NCBI GenBank assembly: GCA_019419625.1 | Contig: DXZO01000018.1 | Span: 32,497-44,647 of the forward strand | Direction of reading: 5' to 3' | DNA: 12,151 bases | Source: Collinsella sp. | Lineage (GTDB): Bacteria > Actinomycetota > Coriobacteriia > Coriobacteriales > Coriobacteriaceae | Part shown: in pieces, positions 1-6,836 of the stretch | Numbering within the stretch: position 1 is the first letter of the stretch | Layout of the letters: the number at the start of each line of letters is the position of its first letter | The notes under the pieces: generated by a model | The model's database searches: none | What the model saw: only the letters and a program-made list of their open reading frames with translations | What the model was told of the DNA's origin: nothing | Position numbers and translations under genes: made by a program

Positions 1-1
1 C

Positions 2-1225
2 ACCAACACCCCGCCCGCCGGTGCGTACCGCGGCTTTGGCGTTTGCCAGTCCGAGTTTGCGCTCGAGAGCCTCATCGACCTGCTGGCCGAGAAGGTCGGC
101 CTGGATCCGTGGGAGATCCGCTACCGTAACGCCATCGAGCCGGGCGAGGTTCTGCCCAACGGCCAGATTGCCGACTGCTCCACGGCGCTTAAGGAGACGC
201 TGCTCGAGGTCAAGGATGCCTACTACGCGCATCCCGGCCACGCCGGCATTGCCTGCGCCATGAAGAATGCCGGCGTGGGCGTGGGCCTGCCCGATGCCGG
301 CCGCTGCAAGATTCGCGTCGAGGGTGGTCGCGCCGTGGTCTATGCCGCCACGTCCGACATCGGCCAGGGCTGCAACACGGTCTTTTTGCAGGACGTTGCC
401 GAGGCCTGTGGTCTGCCGCTGAGCTGCATCGCCAACGGCGAGTGCTCCACCGAGAACGCTCCCGACTCCGGCACCACGTCTGGCTCGCGTCAGACGGTCG
501 TGACCGGCGAGGCCGTGCGCGCCGCCGCCTTCCTGCTGCGCGATGCCATGGTTGGCATCGAGGCTGGCAAGCCTGCGCCTACCGCCCCGGTGAGCGCTCA
601 TGGTGACGGCGTCAAGATCGAGTACGACGACGGTCGTGCCTATCAGCTGCGCACGCAGGAACTCGTCGCCGGCCAGGGCATGCATCCTCAAGATCCCGCG
701 GCCGCCATCAAGGCGCTCGAGGGATGCGAGTTTGGCTACGTGTATCTGGAGCCGACCGACAAACTGGGCGCCGACGTTCCCAATCCCAAGAGCCACATCT
801 GCTACGGCTTTGCCACGCATGTGGTCATTCTGGACGATGATGGCCGTGTGAGCGAGGTCTATGCCGCGCACGATTCCGGCAAGGTGGTCAATCCCATCTC
901 CATCCAGGGTCAGATCGAAGGCGGCGTGCTCATGGGTATGGGCTATGCGCTTACCGAGGATTGGCCGCTCAGGGACTGCGTGCCCCAGGCCAGGTACGGC
1001 ACGCTCGGACTGTTCCGTGCGCCCGAGATTCCGGATATCCATGCCATCTACGTGGAGAAGGACGAGCTGCTGCCCGTGGCATACGGCGGCAAGGGCATTG
1101 GAGAGATCGCAACGATCCCCACGGCGCCCGCCGTGCAGAACGCCTACCGCGCATTCGACGGCAAGCTGCGTCCGGATCTGCCCATGGTGGATACGCCGTA
1201 CAGCCGCGCCCGTCACCGCGGGTAG
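2..1225 (+). CDS. xdh: Selenium-dependent xanthine dehydrogenase-type molybdenum hydroxylase, molybdopterin-binding C-terminal part (5' end outside window)
   Basis: The reading frame is open from base 2 to the TAG at 1223-1225, giving 407 residues with no start; the ATG at 260 is internal. Molybdenum-hydroxylase signatures appear in family order: GAYRGFG (bases 20-40), GQGCNT, DSGTTSGSRQT, then HDSGKVVNPISIQGQIEGG, and near the end GKGIGE, whose Glu (codon 1103-1105) matches the catalytic base of xanthine dehydrogenases. The family hydroxylates purines or other N-heterocycles using a Mo-pterin cofactor, with electrons passed to Fe-S/FAD centres. The seen part covers the second half of the Mo-binding region. 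The sequence alone does not fix the substrate. The XdhD/selenium-dependent assignment rests on the C-terminal sequence style and on the nearby mocA, yqeB, yqeC and dpaL genes. No in-frame UGA is present, as expected for enzymes carrying labile selenium rather than selenocysteine. A terminator follows 69 bases downstream, so this gene ends its transcription unit. Confidence 0.9.
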   Translation, partial: TNTPPAGAYRGFGVCQSEFALESLIDLLAEKVGLDPWEIRYRNAIEPGEVLPNGQIADCSTALKETLLEVKDAYYAHPGHAGIACAMKNAGVGVGLPDAGRCKIRVEGGRAVVYAATSDIGQGCNTVFLQDVAEACGLPLSCIANGECSTENAPDSGTTSGSRQTVVTGEAVRAAAFLLRDAMVGIEAGKPAPTAPVSAHGDGVKIEYDDGRAYQLRTQELVAGQGMHPQDPAAAIKALEGCEFGYVYLEPTDKLGADVPNPKSHICYGFATHVVILDDDGRVSEVYAAHDSGKVVNPISIQGQIEGGVLMGMGYALTEDWPLRDCVPQARYGTLGLFRAPEIPDIHAIYVEKDELLPVAYGGKGIGEIATIPTAPAVQNAYRAFDGKLRPDLPMVDTPYSRARHRG

Positions 1226-1293
1226 GGTAGAGCGCGGACGGCCATTGCTGACTGCCGTCTGCGCTTGCCATCAACTGTATAAGCTGCGCCTTT

Positions 1294-1327
1294 GGCCCCA
1301 GCTCCATCGTGAGTCGGGGCCTTTTTG
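1294..1327 (+). terminator. Rho-independent terminator after xdh
   Basis: GGCCCC (1294-1299) pairs with GGGGCC (1316-1321). An inner CTC/GAG pairing is possible, and the stem is followed directly by a T-rich tail (CTTTTTGTTT). It lies about 70 bases after the xdh stop codon and has the right polarity for that gene. Confidence 0.8.
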
Positions 1328-1333
1328 TTTGGA

Positions 1334-1600
1334 GCGGAAACTGCGTCCCGGAATCCAGCCTCTGAACGGGATGAACTTTCCCAACGGGGCCGCACGCGGA
1401 AACTGCGTCCCAGAATTTCGCTTCAGAGTGGGACGCCGTTTCCGGCTGAACCCTCTGGCGGAAAGTTCATCCCAGAATTGGCGCTCGGAGTGGGACACGG
1501 TTTCCGGATGGAGCCTCAGCGGAAACTGTATCCCAGTTTGAGCGTTTATTCCGGGATGCCGTTTCCGCAGGGCGCTTCAACCGGAACGCGTGTCCCGTAT
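1334..1600. repeat. Alternating inverted array: nine GGAAA-N5-TCCC boxes, ~62-bp tandem unit
   Basis: Four full tandem units of 61-62 bp and a fifth half unit start at 1334, 1396, 1458, 1519 and 1581. Each full unit carries one 14-bp box in forward orientation and one inverted box. Forward boxes are at 1336-1349, 1398-1411, 1460-1473, 1521-1534 and 1583-1596; inverted boxes are at 1368-1381, 1430-1443, 1492-1505 and 1553-1566. Every box reads GGAAA-N5-TCCC except the last, which has GGAAC. The five central bases vary: CTGCG, GTTCA, CTGCG, CGGCG, GTTCA, CCGTG, CTGTA, CGGCA, GCGTG in order. Forward-to-inverted distance is always 32 bp and inverted-to-forward is 29-30 bp, close to three helical turns. 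No gene is supported here. It resembles REP/BIME-type palindromic arrays in general form, but I do not recognise the family. Confidence 0.85.
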
Positions 1601-1607
1601 AAAAGTA

Positions 1608-1709
1608 CGGAAAAGTGCCGAAGATAGGCACCTTATAACTTCGGAAAAAGTGTCAAATTCGATAGGCAAATTATTCGGAAAAGTGTAGCTGGATGACAAA
1701 ACAGCACTT
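1608..1709. repeat. Degenerate 34-bp direct repeat, three copies
   Basis: CGGAAAAGTG-like starts recur exactly 34 bp apart at 1608, 1642 and 1676. The first two copies also share GATAGGCA at nearly the same internal position (1623-1630 and 1661-1668) and an AT-rich end before the next CGG. The third copy keeps only the first ten or so bases. The segment is AT-richer than its surroundings and directly follows the 62-bp array. Function unknown. The regular spacing is visible, but the identity between copies is modest. Confidence 0.5.
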
Positions 1710-1723
1710 AGAAGCCGGTGCTG
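1697..1723 (-). terminator. Possible terminator of the minus-strand membrane-protein gene
   Basis: Read on the minus strand, CAGCAC (1723-1718) pairs with GTGCTG (1707-1702) around a 10-base loop and is followed by TTTTG. It lies 34 bases after the stop of the gene at 1757-2743. The stem is only six pairs and the T tract is short, so it would be a weak terminator. Confidence 0.45.
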
Positions 1724-1756
1724 GATGCGGGATCCTGCGGCCGCCTTCAGCTCTCG

Positions 1757-2743
1757 CTACTCGTCGTCTCCGTCGTTGGGGTCGCCCTTGAGGGTGTTGA
1801 TGTCCAGGTACTCGTCATCGTTCTCTTTTTGCTGGGTCTCCGACTCCGCTTGGGTGGGGCCGGAGAACAGACGGAATCCCTCAAACGCAATGACGCCGAG
1901 CAGGGCAATGACAATGGCGATAAAGGCAACCTTGACTGCCTGCGGAAATTCCGAGAAATGCAGTGCCTTTTCCTCGGCGTAATAATCGGCGAAGCGCTCT
2001 TCGCCCGTGCTTTTGGTATACGCCGGCGCGGACGCGGCCTCCGGGTCATATTCCGGTGCAGGCGTGGCAGCGTACGGATCGTTGAGATAATCGCTCGATG
2101 CGGTGCCATAATCCTCGGTCTCGATGCGATCGGTGCCAGCATAGCCATCGGAATAATCGGAATATGCCGCACCGCCCTCATAGTCCGCGGCGCTCGTGTT
2201 GGCGGCAAAAAGCGGGTTAACTGGAACGTCGAGCGCCGGCATGCCGGTAGAGGTCTCATCCAGATCGGCTGCAGCCCAGGAATCGTAGGCAACCTGATGG
2301 GCAACGGGCTCATCGAGCCTTGTGACCGGAGACTTGCGTGCCGCAGGAACAGGCAACTGCTGGGCGCTGTACATAACGGTGCTGTCGGCCGATTTGCTCC
2401 GCGTCGCCGCAGCGAGAAATGCAGCCGTCTCGGACGGGTCGCTTGCGGGGCGGGGAGTGGGCGTGGGCGCCGAAATGGGTGCGGGCGTAGACGCGGGCGT
2501 CGAAACAGGCGGCTGCGCAGGAGTCGGCGCAGATGCGGGCTTAGGCGCAAGTGCGGAATTGGGGCTTGACGGGCGAGCCCCACCGCCCATGAGTTCGTCG
2601 GCGGTCCACGGGCGATCATCCATCACGTCGTCAAGGCTCAGCGAAAACAGGTCGTCTTCACCCTCATCGAACATGCGGTGCACATGTCCACCAATTGCCG
2701 GAATCAATCCGCGACCGGTGCATGATGCCTTGCTCAACGCCAT
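1757..2743 (-). CDS. Uncharacterised protein with Pro/Ala-rich linker and one C-terminal membrane span
   Basis: 328 residues from the ATG at 2743-2741; the minus-strand leader carries an AAAGGG purine run about 11 bases upstream. An in-frame start 96 bases further up exists but has no such support. I do not recognise the family. Visible parts: residues 1-55, with an acidic stretch (FDEGEDDLFSLSLDDVMDDRPW); residues 56-102, a low-complexity Ala/Pro/Ser/Thr linker; residues about 187-260, an acidic Tyr/Asp/Ser-rich region with many SDY/DY pairs; residues about 271-290, one hydrophobic span (VAFIAIVIALLGVIAF); and a 34-residue very acidic tail. There is no signal peptide, so the long N-terminal part is probably cytoplasmic and anchored by the single span; orientation is not certain. 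It lies downstream of, and in the same direction as, the PAS-HTH regulator, but has its own candidate -10 box and need not belong to the purine locus. Confidence 0.75.
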   Translation of the reverse strand: MALSKASCTGRGLIPAIGGHVHRMFDEGEDDLFSLSLDDVMDDRPWTADELMGGGARPSSPNSALAPKPASAPTPAQPPVSTPASTPAPISAPTPTPRPASDPSETAAFLAAATRSKSADSTVMYSAQQLPVPAARKSPVTRLDEPVAHQVAYDSWAAADLDETSTGMPALDVPVNPLFAANTSAADYEGGAAYSDYSDGYAGTDRIETEDYGTASSDYLNDPYAATPAPEYDPEAASAPAYTKSTGEERFADYYAEEKALHFSEFPQAVKVAFIAIVIALLGVIAFEGFRLFSGPTQAESETQQKENDDEYLDINTLKGDPNDGDDE

Positions 2744-2777
2744 TCTGTTCCACCCTTTCGAAATACTAATGACATCG

Positions 2778-2795
2778 ATTATATGGAACTTTCCA
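2778..2795 (-). promoter_or_regulatory. Candidate -10 box with adjacent small palindrome upstream of the membrane-protein gene
   Basis: On the minus strand a perfect TATAAT (2783-2778) lies 34 bases before the ATG at 2743. It is immediately preceded by the palindrome TGGAA-AG-TTCCA (2795-2784), which would sit in the -10/-35 spacer, where a repressor could act. No good -35 hexamer is visible at 16-18 bp, so the call is tentative. Confidence 0.35.
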
Positions 2796-2866
2796 AGCGG
2801 CTCGGTCTTGGATTCATGCTTTCCAGAACTCGCGCCCAAAAGGGGAGGGGCAATCCAGGCGAGTGC

Positions 2867-3520
2867 CTACTTGTCGCCTGCTGCCGCCTTGGCCTCATTG
2901 AGGTAGCTATAGAAGCTATACTTGGAGATGCCAAAGAACTCGCAGGCGCGTTCGCTCGACTTGGAAATGAGGAAGGCGCCGCGACGGTCGAGGTAGCCAA
3001 TGGCACGAATGCGCTCGTCTTTGGTCATGAGCGCCGCGGGCTTGCCCACAAACTGCTCGCACTCGTGCAGCAGATCCTCGAGCAGGTCGCCGATGTTCTT
3101 GGTAATGGGCTCGGGCTCGGTGTAGCCCGAGCCGCCGGTGCCGGTAAAGGCGTCGAGCGAACGCTCAAAAGCCTTCATAAGCGTAATGTCAAAGTTAATG
3201 CCCAAAATGCCGACGGGTTTGCCCTCGTCGTTGCGGATAAAGATGGTCGAGGACTTGAGCAGCTTGCCATCGGCGGTTTTGGTGAGGTATGGCTCGCGGT
3301 CGTGCACGTCGGTGGTGCCCTCGTGCATGGACTCAAACACAATATGGCTGGGGCCGTCACCCAGTTTGCGCCCGCTGACGTGGCCGTTTTCGATCACTAC
3401 GATGGAGTGGTCCACGTCCTCGGTCTCCAGGTCGTGGACGACGATTTCGCAGTTGGGGCCAAATTGGAGCGCCAGGCCGTGTGCAAGGCGCTTGTAAAAC
3501 TCAATCTGTGCGGGGGTCAT
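2867..3520 (-). CDS. YheO/DauR-type PAS-HTH transcriptional regulator
   Basis: 217 residues. The ATG at 3520-3518 is chosen because AGGAAGG lies five bases upstream on the minus strand; an ATG 30 bases earlier has no such site. Residues about 5-118 match the YheO-like PAS domain: CEIVVHDLE near 24-32, and SSTIFIRNDEGKPVGILGINFD at 90-111. Residues about 165-211 (MTKDERIRAIGYLDRRGAFLISKSSERACEFFGISKYSFYSYLNEAK) fit the HTH_22 DNA-binding domain of the same family. E. coli DauR and YheO are relatives, and members often neighbour amino-acid catabolic genes such as dpaL. It diverges from dpaL across a 277-bp gap containing three copies of a 21-bp element, so control of dpaL and of itself is likely (inference). 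The ligand is unknown; an intermediate of purine or diaminopropionate breakdown would fit. Confidence 0.88.
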   Translation of the reverse strand: MTPAQIEFYKRLAHGLALQFGPNCEIVVHDLETEDVDHSIVVIENGHVSGRKLGDGPSHIVFESMHEGTTDVHDREPYLTKTADGKLLKSSTIFIRNDEGKPVGILGINFDITLMKAFERSLDAFTGTGGSGYTEPEPITKNIGDLLEDLLHECEQFVGKPAALMTKDERIRAIGYLDRRGAFLISKSSERACEFFGISKYSFYSYLNEAKAAAGDK

Positions 3521-3639
3521 AGGTGCCTTCCTAAAAATTAGTTTGGGCACACTTTGCCATAAACCCCACTTGTTCGCAAATAACGAAAGCGTCGCTGCGT
3601 TATGTGACCGTTCGGCGGCGAAAAAGTACCGATTACGGC

Positions 3640-3711
3640 AACAAACAATTTGTTAGGTATGCCAATCAAAAAGTGTGATAGAACATTACTAACAAACTTT
3701 TTGTTTGGCAT
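3640..3711. promoter_or_regulatory. Three-copy operator candidate between the regulator and dpaL
   Basis: A 21-bp element occurs at 3640-3660 (+), 3659-3679 (inverted) and 3691-3711 (+). The core of the third copy is CAAACTTTTTGTTTGGCAT. The first copy matches the third at 17 of 21 positions and the inverted copy at 18 of 21. The two direct copies are 51 bp apart. The inverted and third copies together form arms of 16 bp (15 matching) at 3659-3674 and 3696-3711. The third copy itself contains the dyad CAAAC-N5-GTTTG. The cluster ends 86 bases before the dpaL start. It probably binds the divergent PAS-HTH regulator, but no binding sequence is known to me for comparison and I could not place a convincing -35/-10 pair. 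Confidence 0.65.
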
Positions 3712-3797
3712 CCACATAAAAGTTCAGCCGTGTGAATGGGATCGGGCTGAAACGCGTATGCGGGGGCCGGCAAGAGAGGACTTAAGGAGTTCACCGT

Positions 3798-5012
3798 ATG
3801 GCCGATAAGATCCAGTGGGCGGGCAACACGATGCCCAAGAGCGATGATAAGCACTTGGGAATCATGAGCCTCGACCACGTGAAGAAGGCCCGCGCCTTCC
3901 ACCAGTCGTTCCCTCAATATACCGTCACTCCGCTTGCCCGCCTGGACGGTCAGGCTGCGCGCCTGGGCCTGTCCAACCTGTGCGTTAAGGACGAGAGCTA
4001 TCGCTTTGGCCTCAACGCCTTTAAGGTCCTGGGCGGATCGTTTGCCATGGCCAACTACATTGCCGACGAGACCGGCAAGGACGTTGCCGAGTGCACCTTC
4101 GATTACCTGACCTCCGATCAGCTTGCCAAGGACTTTGGCCAGGCCACCTTCTTCACCGCCACCGACGGCAACCATGGCCGCGGCGTGGCATGGGCTGCCA
4201 ACAAGCTGGGCCAGAAGGCCGTCGTGCACATGCCCAAGGGTTCCACCAAGCCCCGCTTTGATAACATCGCCGCCGAGGGCGCCACGGTGACCATCGAAGA
4301 GGTCAACTACGACGAGTGCGTGCGCATGGCCGCCGCCGAGGCCGACGCCTGCGAGCGCGGCGTCATCGTTCAGGACACCGCCTGGGAGGGCTACGAGAAG
4401 ATCCCGTCCTGGATCATGGAGGGTTACGGCACCATGGCTTCCGAGGCTGCCGAGCAACTGCGCGAGATGGCCATCAACCGCCCGACGCACGTGTTTGTCC
4501 AGGCTGGCGTGGGTTCGCTCGCCGGCGCCGTGGTGGGCTACTTCACCAACCTGTATCCCGATAACCCGCCCACCTTCGTCGTGGTCGAGTGCGCGCCTGC
4601 CGCCTGTCTGTACAAGGGCGCTGCCGCCGGCGACGGCGACCCGCGCATCGTGGACGGCGACATGCCCTCCATCATGGCCGGTCTGTGCTGCGGCGAGCCC
4701 AACATTCTGGGCTGGGATATCCTGCGCAACCACACCACTGCCTTTGTGTCCTGCCCCGACTGGGTCACCGCTCGCGGCATGCGCACCCTGGGCGCTCCCG
4801 AGAAGGGCGACCCGCGCGTTATCTCCGGCGAGTCCGGCGCGGTGACCACCGGCCTGGTCGAGACCCTCATGCTCGATCCCGAGTACGCCGAGCTCAAGGA
4901 GCTCATCGGCCTGGACAAGACGAGCTCCGTGCTCTGCTTCTCCACCGAGGGCGACACCGATCCGGATCAGTACCGTCGCATCGTCTGGGAGGGCGAGTAC
5001 CCGACTTGCTAG
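3798..5012 (+). CDS. dpaL: Diaminopropionate ammonia-lyase (PLP enzyme)
   Basis: 404 residues, close to the roughly 400 usual for the family. The ATG follows AAGGAG with a 7-8 base spacer. Fold-type II PLP features are clear: RFGLNAFKVLGG with the Schiff-base lysine K76; TATDGNHGRG (120-129) with D123 and the Asn that holds the PLP ring; VQDTAW with D193, matching the second catalytic Asp known in E. coli DpaL (YgeX); a glycine-rich phosphate-binding loop QAGVGSLAG (235-243); and SGESGAVTTG near 343. The enzyme splits 2,3-diaminopropionate into pyruvate and two ammonia and acts on both D and L forms in characterised relatives. It is the first gene of the dpaL-ygeY-ygeW series and lies opposite the PAS-HTH regulator. 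In this setting it would be the last step, delivering pyruvate for energy. Identification is secure; the pathway role is inference. Confidence 0.96.
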   Translation: MADKIQWAGNTMPKSDDKHLGIMSLDHVKKARAFHQSFPQYTVTPLARLDGQAARLGLSNLCVKDESYRFGLNAFKVLGGSFAMANYIADETGKDVAECTFDYLTSDQLAKDFGQATFFTATDGNHGRGVAWAANKLGQKAVVHMPKGSTKPRFDNIAAEGATVTIEEVNYDECVRMAAAEADACERGVIVQDTAWEGYEKIPSWIMEGYGTMASEAAEQLREMAINRPTHVFVQAGVGSLAGAVVGYFTNLYPDNPPTFVVVECAPAACLYKGAAAGDGDPRIVDGDMPSIMAGLCCGEPNILGWDILRNHTTAFVSCPDWVTARGMRTLGAPEKGDPRVISGESGAVTTGLVETLMLDPEYAELKELIGLDKTSSVLCFSTEGDTDPDQYRRIVWEGEYPTC

Positions 5013-5027
5013 CAGACTGACCTGTCC

Positions 5028-5145
5028 GGAGGCAGCCGGAGGACTTTACTCCCTGCTCGGACAGTCCTGCTCGCACGGAGAGCACATTAAGTGCTCTCCG
5101 GCTCGTGCGGAACTCGCGACGGAGCAAAGTCCTCCGTCCGCCTCC
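5028..5145. repeat. 118-bp imperfect palindrome between dpaL and ygeY
   Basis: Outer arms 5028-5052 and 5121-5145 are complementary at 22 of 25 positions (GGAGGACTTT against AAAGTCCTCC at the core). An inner perfect 10-bp stem, CGGAGAGCAC (5076-5085) with GTGCTCTCCG (5091-5100), has the loop ATTAA. The parts between outer and inner stems pair only partly. No T tract follows, so it is not a standard terminator, and there is no obvious target duplication. It could be a MITE-like or dispersed palindromic element, or an mRNA hairpin that sets dpaL against ygeY levels. Confidence 0.75.
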
Positions 5146-5249
5146 TATGGTTACTTGCTTGCCGGGTGCTCAACCTCACGCTGCTTGGCACAAGTGATCT
5201 ATCTGAAATATCTACCTGTAGGTAAACCCTTGTAGAAAGGTTGACTGTT

Positions 5250-6635
5250 ATGACTAAAGAACTCGATTTTGATGCCATTAAGGCTGCGGCTGAGTCCCAT
5301 CGTGCTGATATGACTCGCTTCCTGCGCGCTATGATCTCCCATCCCTCTGAGTCTTGCGAGGAGGGTGAGGTTGTTGCCTGCATCAAGGCCGAGATGGAGA
5401 GCCTTGGCTATGACGAGGTCAAGGTCGACGGCCTGGGCAACGTTATGGGCTTTATGGGCGAGGGCGACAAGATCATCGCCATCGACTCCCACATCGACAC
5501 CGTCGGTATCGGCAACATCGAGAACTGGGACGCCGATCCCTATGAGGGCTACGAGACCGACGAGATCATCTACGGCCGCGGCGGCTCCGACCAGGAGGGT
5601 GGCATGGCTTCTGCTACCTACGCTGCCAAGATGATGAAGGACATGGGCCTCATCCCCGAGGGCTACAAGATCATGGTCGTCGGCACCGTCCAGGAAGAGG
5701 ACTGCGACGGCATGTGCTGGCAGTACATCTACAACAAGGACGGCATTAAGCCCGAGTTCGTCATTTCCACCGAGCCCACCGACGGCGGCATCTATCGTGG
5801 TCACCGCGGCCGCATGGAGATCCGCGTCGACGTTCACGGCACCTCCTGCCACGGCTCCGCACCCGACCGCGGCGACAACGCCATCTACAAGATGGCCGAC
5901 ATCATCGCCGACGTCCGCGCCCTCAACAACAACGGCTGCGACGAGTCGACCGACATCAAGGGTCTCGTCAAGATGCTCGACCCCAAGTACAACCCCGAGC
6001 ACTTCGAGGACGCCCGCTTCCTGGGCCGTGGCACCTGCACCGTCAGCCAGATCTTCTACACCAGCCCCAGCCGTTGCGCCGTGGCTGACTCCTGCGCCAT
6101 CTCCATCGACCGTCGCATGACCGCCGGTGAGACCTGGGAGTCCTGCCTGGACGAGATCCGTAACCTGCCGGCCGCCAAGAAGTACGGCGACGACGTGAAG
6201 GTCTCCATGTACATGTACGACCGTCCGTCCTGGACCGGCGAGGTCTACGAGACCGAGGCTTACTTCCCCACGTGGATTAACAAGGAGACCGCTCCGCACG
6301 TCAAGGCCCTCGTCGACGCCCACAAGGCCATGTTCGGTGACGAGCGCATCGGCTGCGAGCCCAGCATGGACAAGCGCACCGGTCGTCCGCTGTGCGACAA
6401 GTGGACCTTCTCCACGAACTGCGTCTCCATCCAGGGCCGCTACGGCATCCCCTGCGTGGGCTTTGGCCCGGGTGCCGAGTCTCAGGCTCACGCTCCCAAC
6501 GAGGTCACCTACAAGGACGACCTGGTCACTGCTGCCGCCATGTATGTGGCTGCCCTGAACCTCTACGATCCGAGCCAGGCCGATGGCGACGCCACCGTCT
6601 TCCGCGCCGGTTTGACCAACAACAAGATCGACTAG
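5250..6635 (+). CDS. ygeY: YgeY-type M20-family metallohydrolase (selenium-metabolism-linked)
   Basis: 461 residues from the ATG at 5250, nine bases after AGAAAGG; a TTG nine bases earlier overlaps the spacer and is rejected. M20 di-metal motifs are in place: IDSHIDTVG (H81, D83), GRGGSDQEGG (bridging D114), VQEEDCDG (E149/E150), STEPTD (E175) and GPGAESQAHAPNE (H414). HGTSCHGSAPDRGDNA near 196-211 belongs to the dimerisation-domain substrate region. The family cleaves amide bonds of small N-acyl, peptide or carbamoyl amino compounds in the cytoplasm. YgeY proteins are predicted to work in the same pathway as DpaL and YgeW, where a plausible substrate is a ureido or carbamoyl derivative of diaminopropionate (inference). 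The gene stands 237 bases after dpaL, separated by a large palindrome; a small dyad TACCT-GT-AGGTA (5213-5224) lies in its leader. Confidence 0.93.
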   Translation: MTKELDFDAIKAAAESHRADMTRFLRAMISHPSESCEEGEVVACIKAEMESLGYDEVKVDGLGNVMGFMGEGDKIIAIDSHIDTVGIGNIENWDADPYEGYETDEIIYGRGGSDQEGGMASATYAAKMMKDMGLIPEGYKIMVVGTVQEEDCDGMCWQYIYNKDGIKPEFVISTEPTDGGIYRGHRGRMEIRVDVHGTSCHGSAPDRGDNAIYKMADIIADVRALNNNGCDESTDIKGLVKMLDPKYNPEHFEDARFLGRGTCTVSQIFYTSPSRCAVADSCAISIDRRMTAGETWESCLDEIRNLPAAKKYGDDVKVSMYMYDRPSWTGEVYETEAYFPTWINKETAPHVKALVDAHKAMFGDERIGCEPSMDKRTGRPLCDKWTFSTNCVSIQGRYGIPCVGFGPGAESQAHAPNEVTYKDDLVTAAAMYVAALNLYDPSQADGDATVFRAGLTNNKID

Positions 6636-6682
6636 TCCCATTCCTCGATCTTGTTGAGCCGGGGACAGTTTATGCCCCCGGC
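6620..6682 (+). other. Double hairpin spanning the ygeY stop codon
   Basis: A perfect 12-bp inverted repeat, CAACAAGATCGA (6620-6631) and TCGATCTTGTTG (6645-6656), encloses the end of the ygeY stop region in a 13-base loop. One base later a second stem GCCGGGG (6658-6664) with CCCCGGC (6676-6682) closes an 11-base loop. Neither is followed by a T tract. A role in 3'-end protection of the dpaL-ygeY transcript or in partial termination before ygeW is possible. Confidence 0.6.
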
Positions 6683-6836
6683 GCCTCCTGTTGACTTGGG
6701 GCCCGCGGTCGTTATCTCCCATGCTTCCTCAACGGTAGCGGGTCCTCGTCATAGTGCTCTGTATGTTCAAGCCACACGCGCATGCCGGAGCATATCTACT
6801 CATTGCGATCGTTTCACCTTTAGAAAGGACATTTAC

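Noticed and set aside
2..1225. Selenocysteine codon in the selenium-dependent hydroxylase
   Set aside because: No in-frame UGA occurs in the visible part; these enzymes carry selenium as a labile cofactor ligand, so none is expected.
861..1627. Open frames running from xdh into the repeat array
   Set aside because: They are out of frame with xdh, cross its terminator and encode only translated repeat units.
1334..1709. CRISPR array
   Set aside because: The repeated boxes are only 14 bp, alternate in orientation and have a variable centre with rather conserved surroundings, the reverse of a CRISPR repeat-spacer pattern; no cas gene is present.
3666..4733. 355-residue open frame opposite the 5' part of dpaL
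   Set aside because: Shadow of dpaL codons with no recognisable domain; it would also run through the operator region.
5076..5100. Perfect 10-bp stem as the dpaL rho-independent terminator
   Set aside because: No T tract follows on either strand; the stem is better seen as the tip of the 118-bp palindrome.
5199..6722. 507-residue open frame opposite ygeY
   Set aside because: Gly/Val/Asp-rich antisense shadow of the strongly codon-biased ygeY; no motif and no ribosome-binding support.
6651..6836. N-terminal extension of ygeW from a non-ATG start
   Set aside because: The 62 extra codons overlap the GC hairpin, have no transcarbamylase similarity, and the ATG at 6837 has a good AGAAAGG site and gives the family length.
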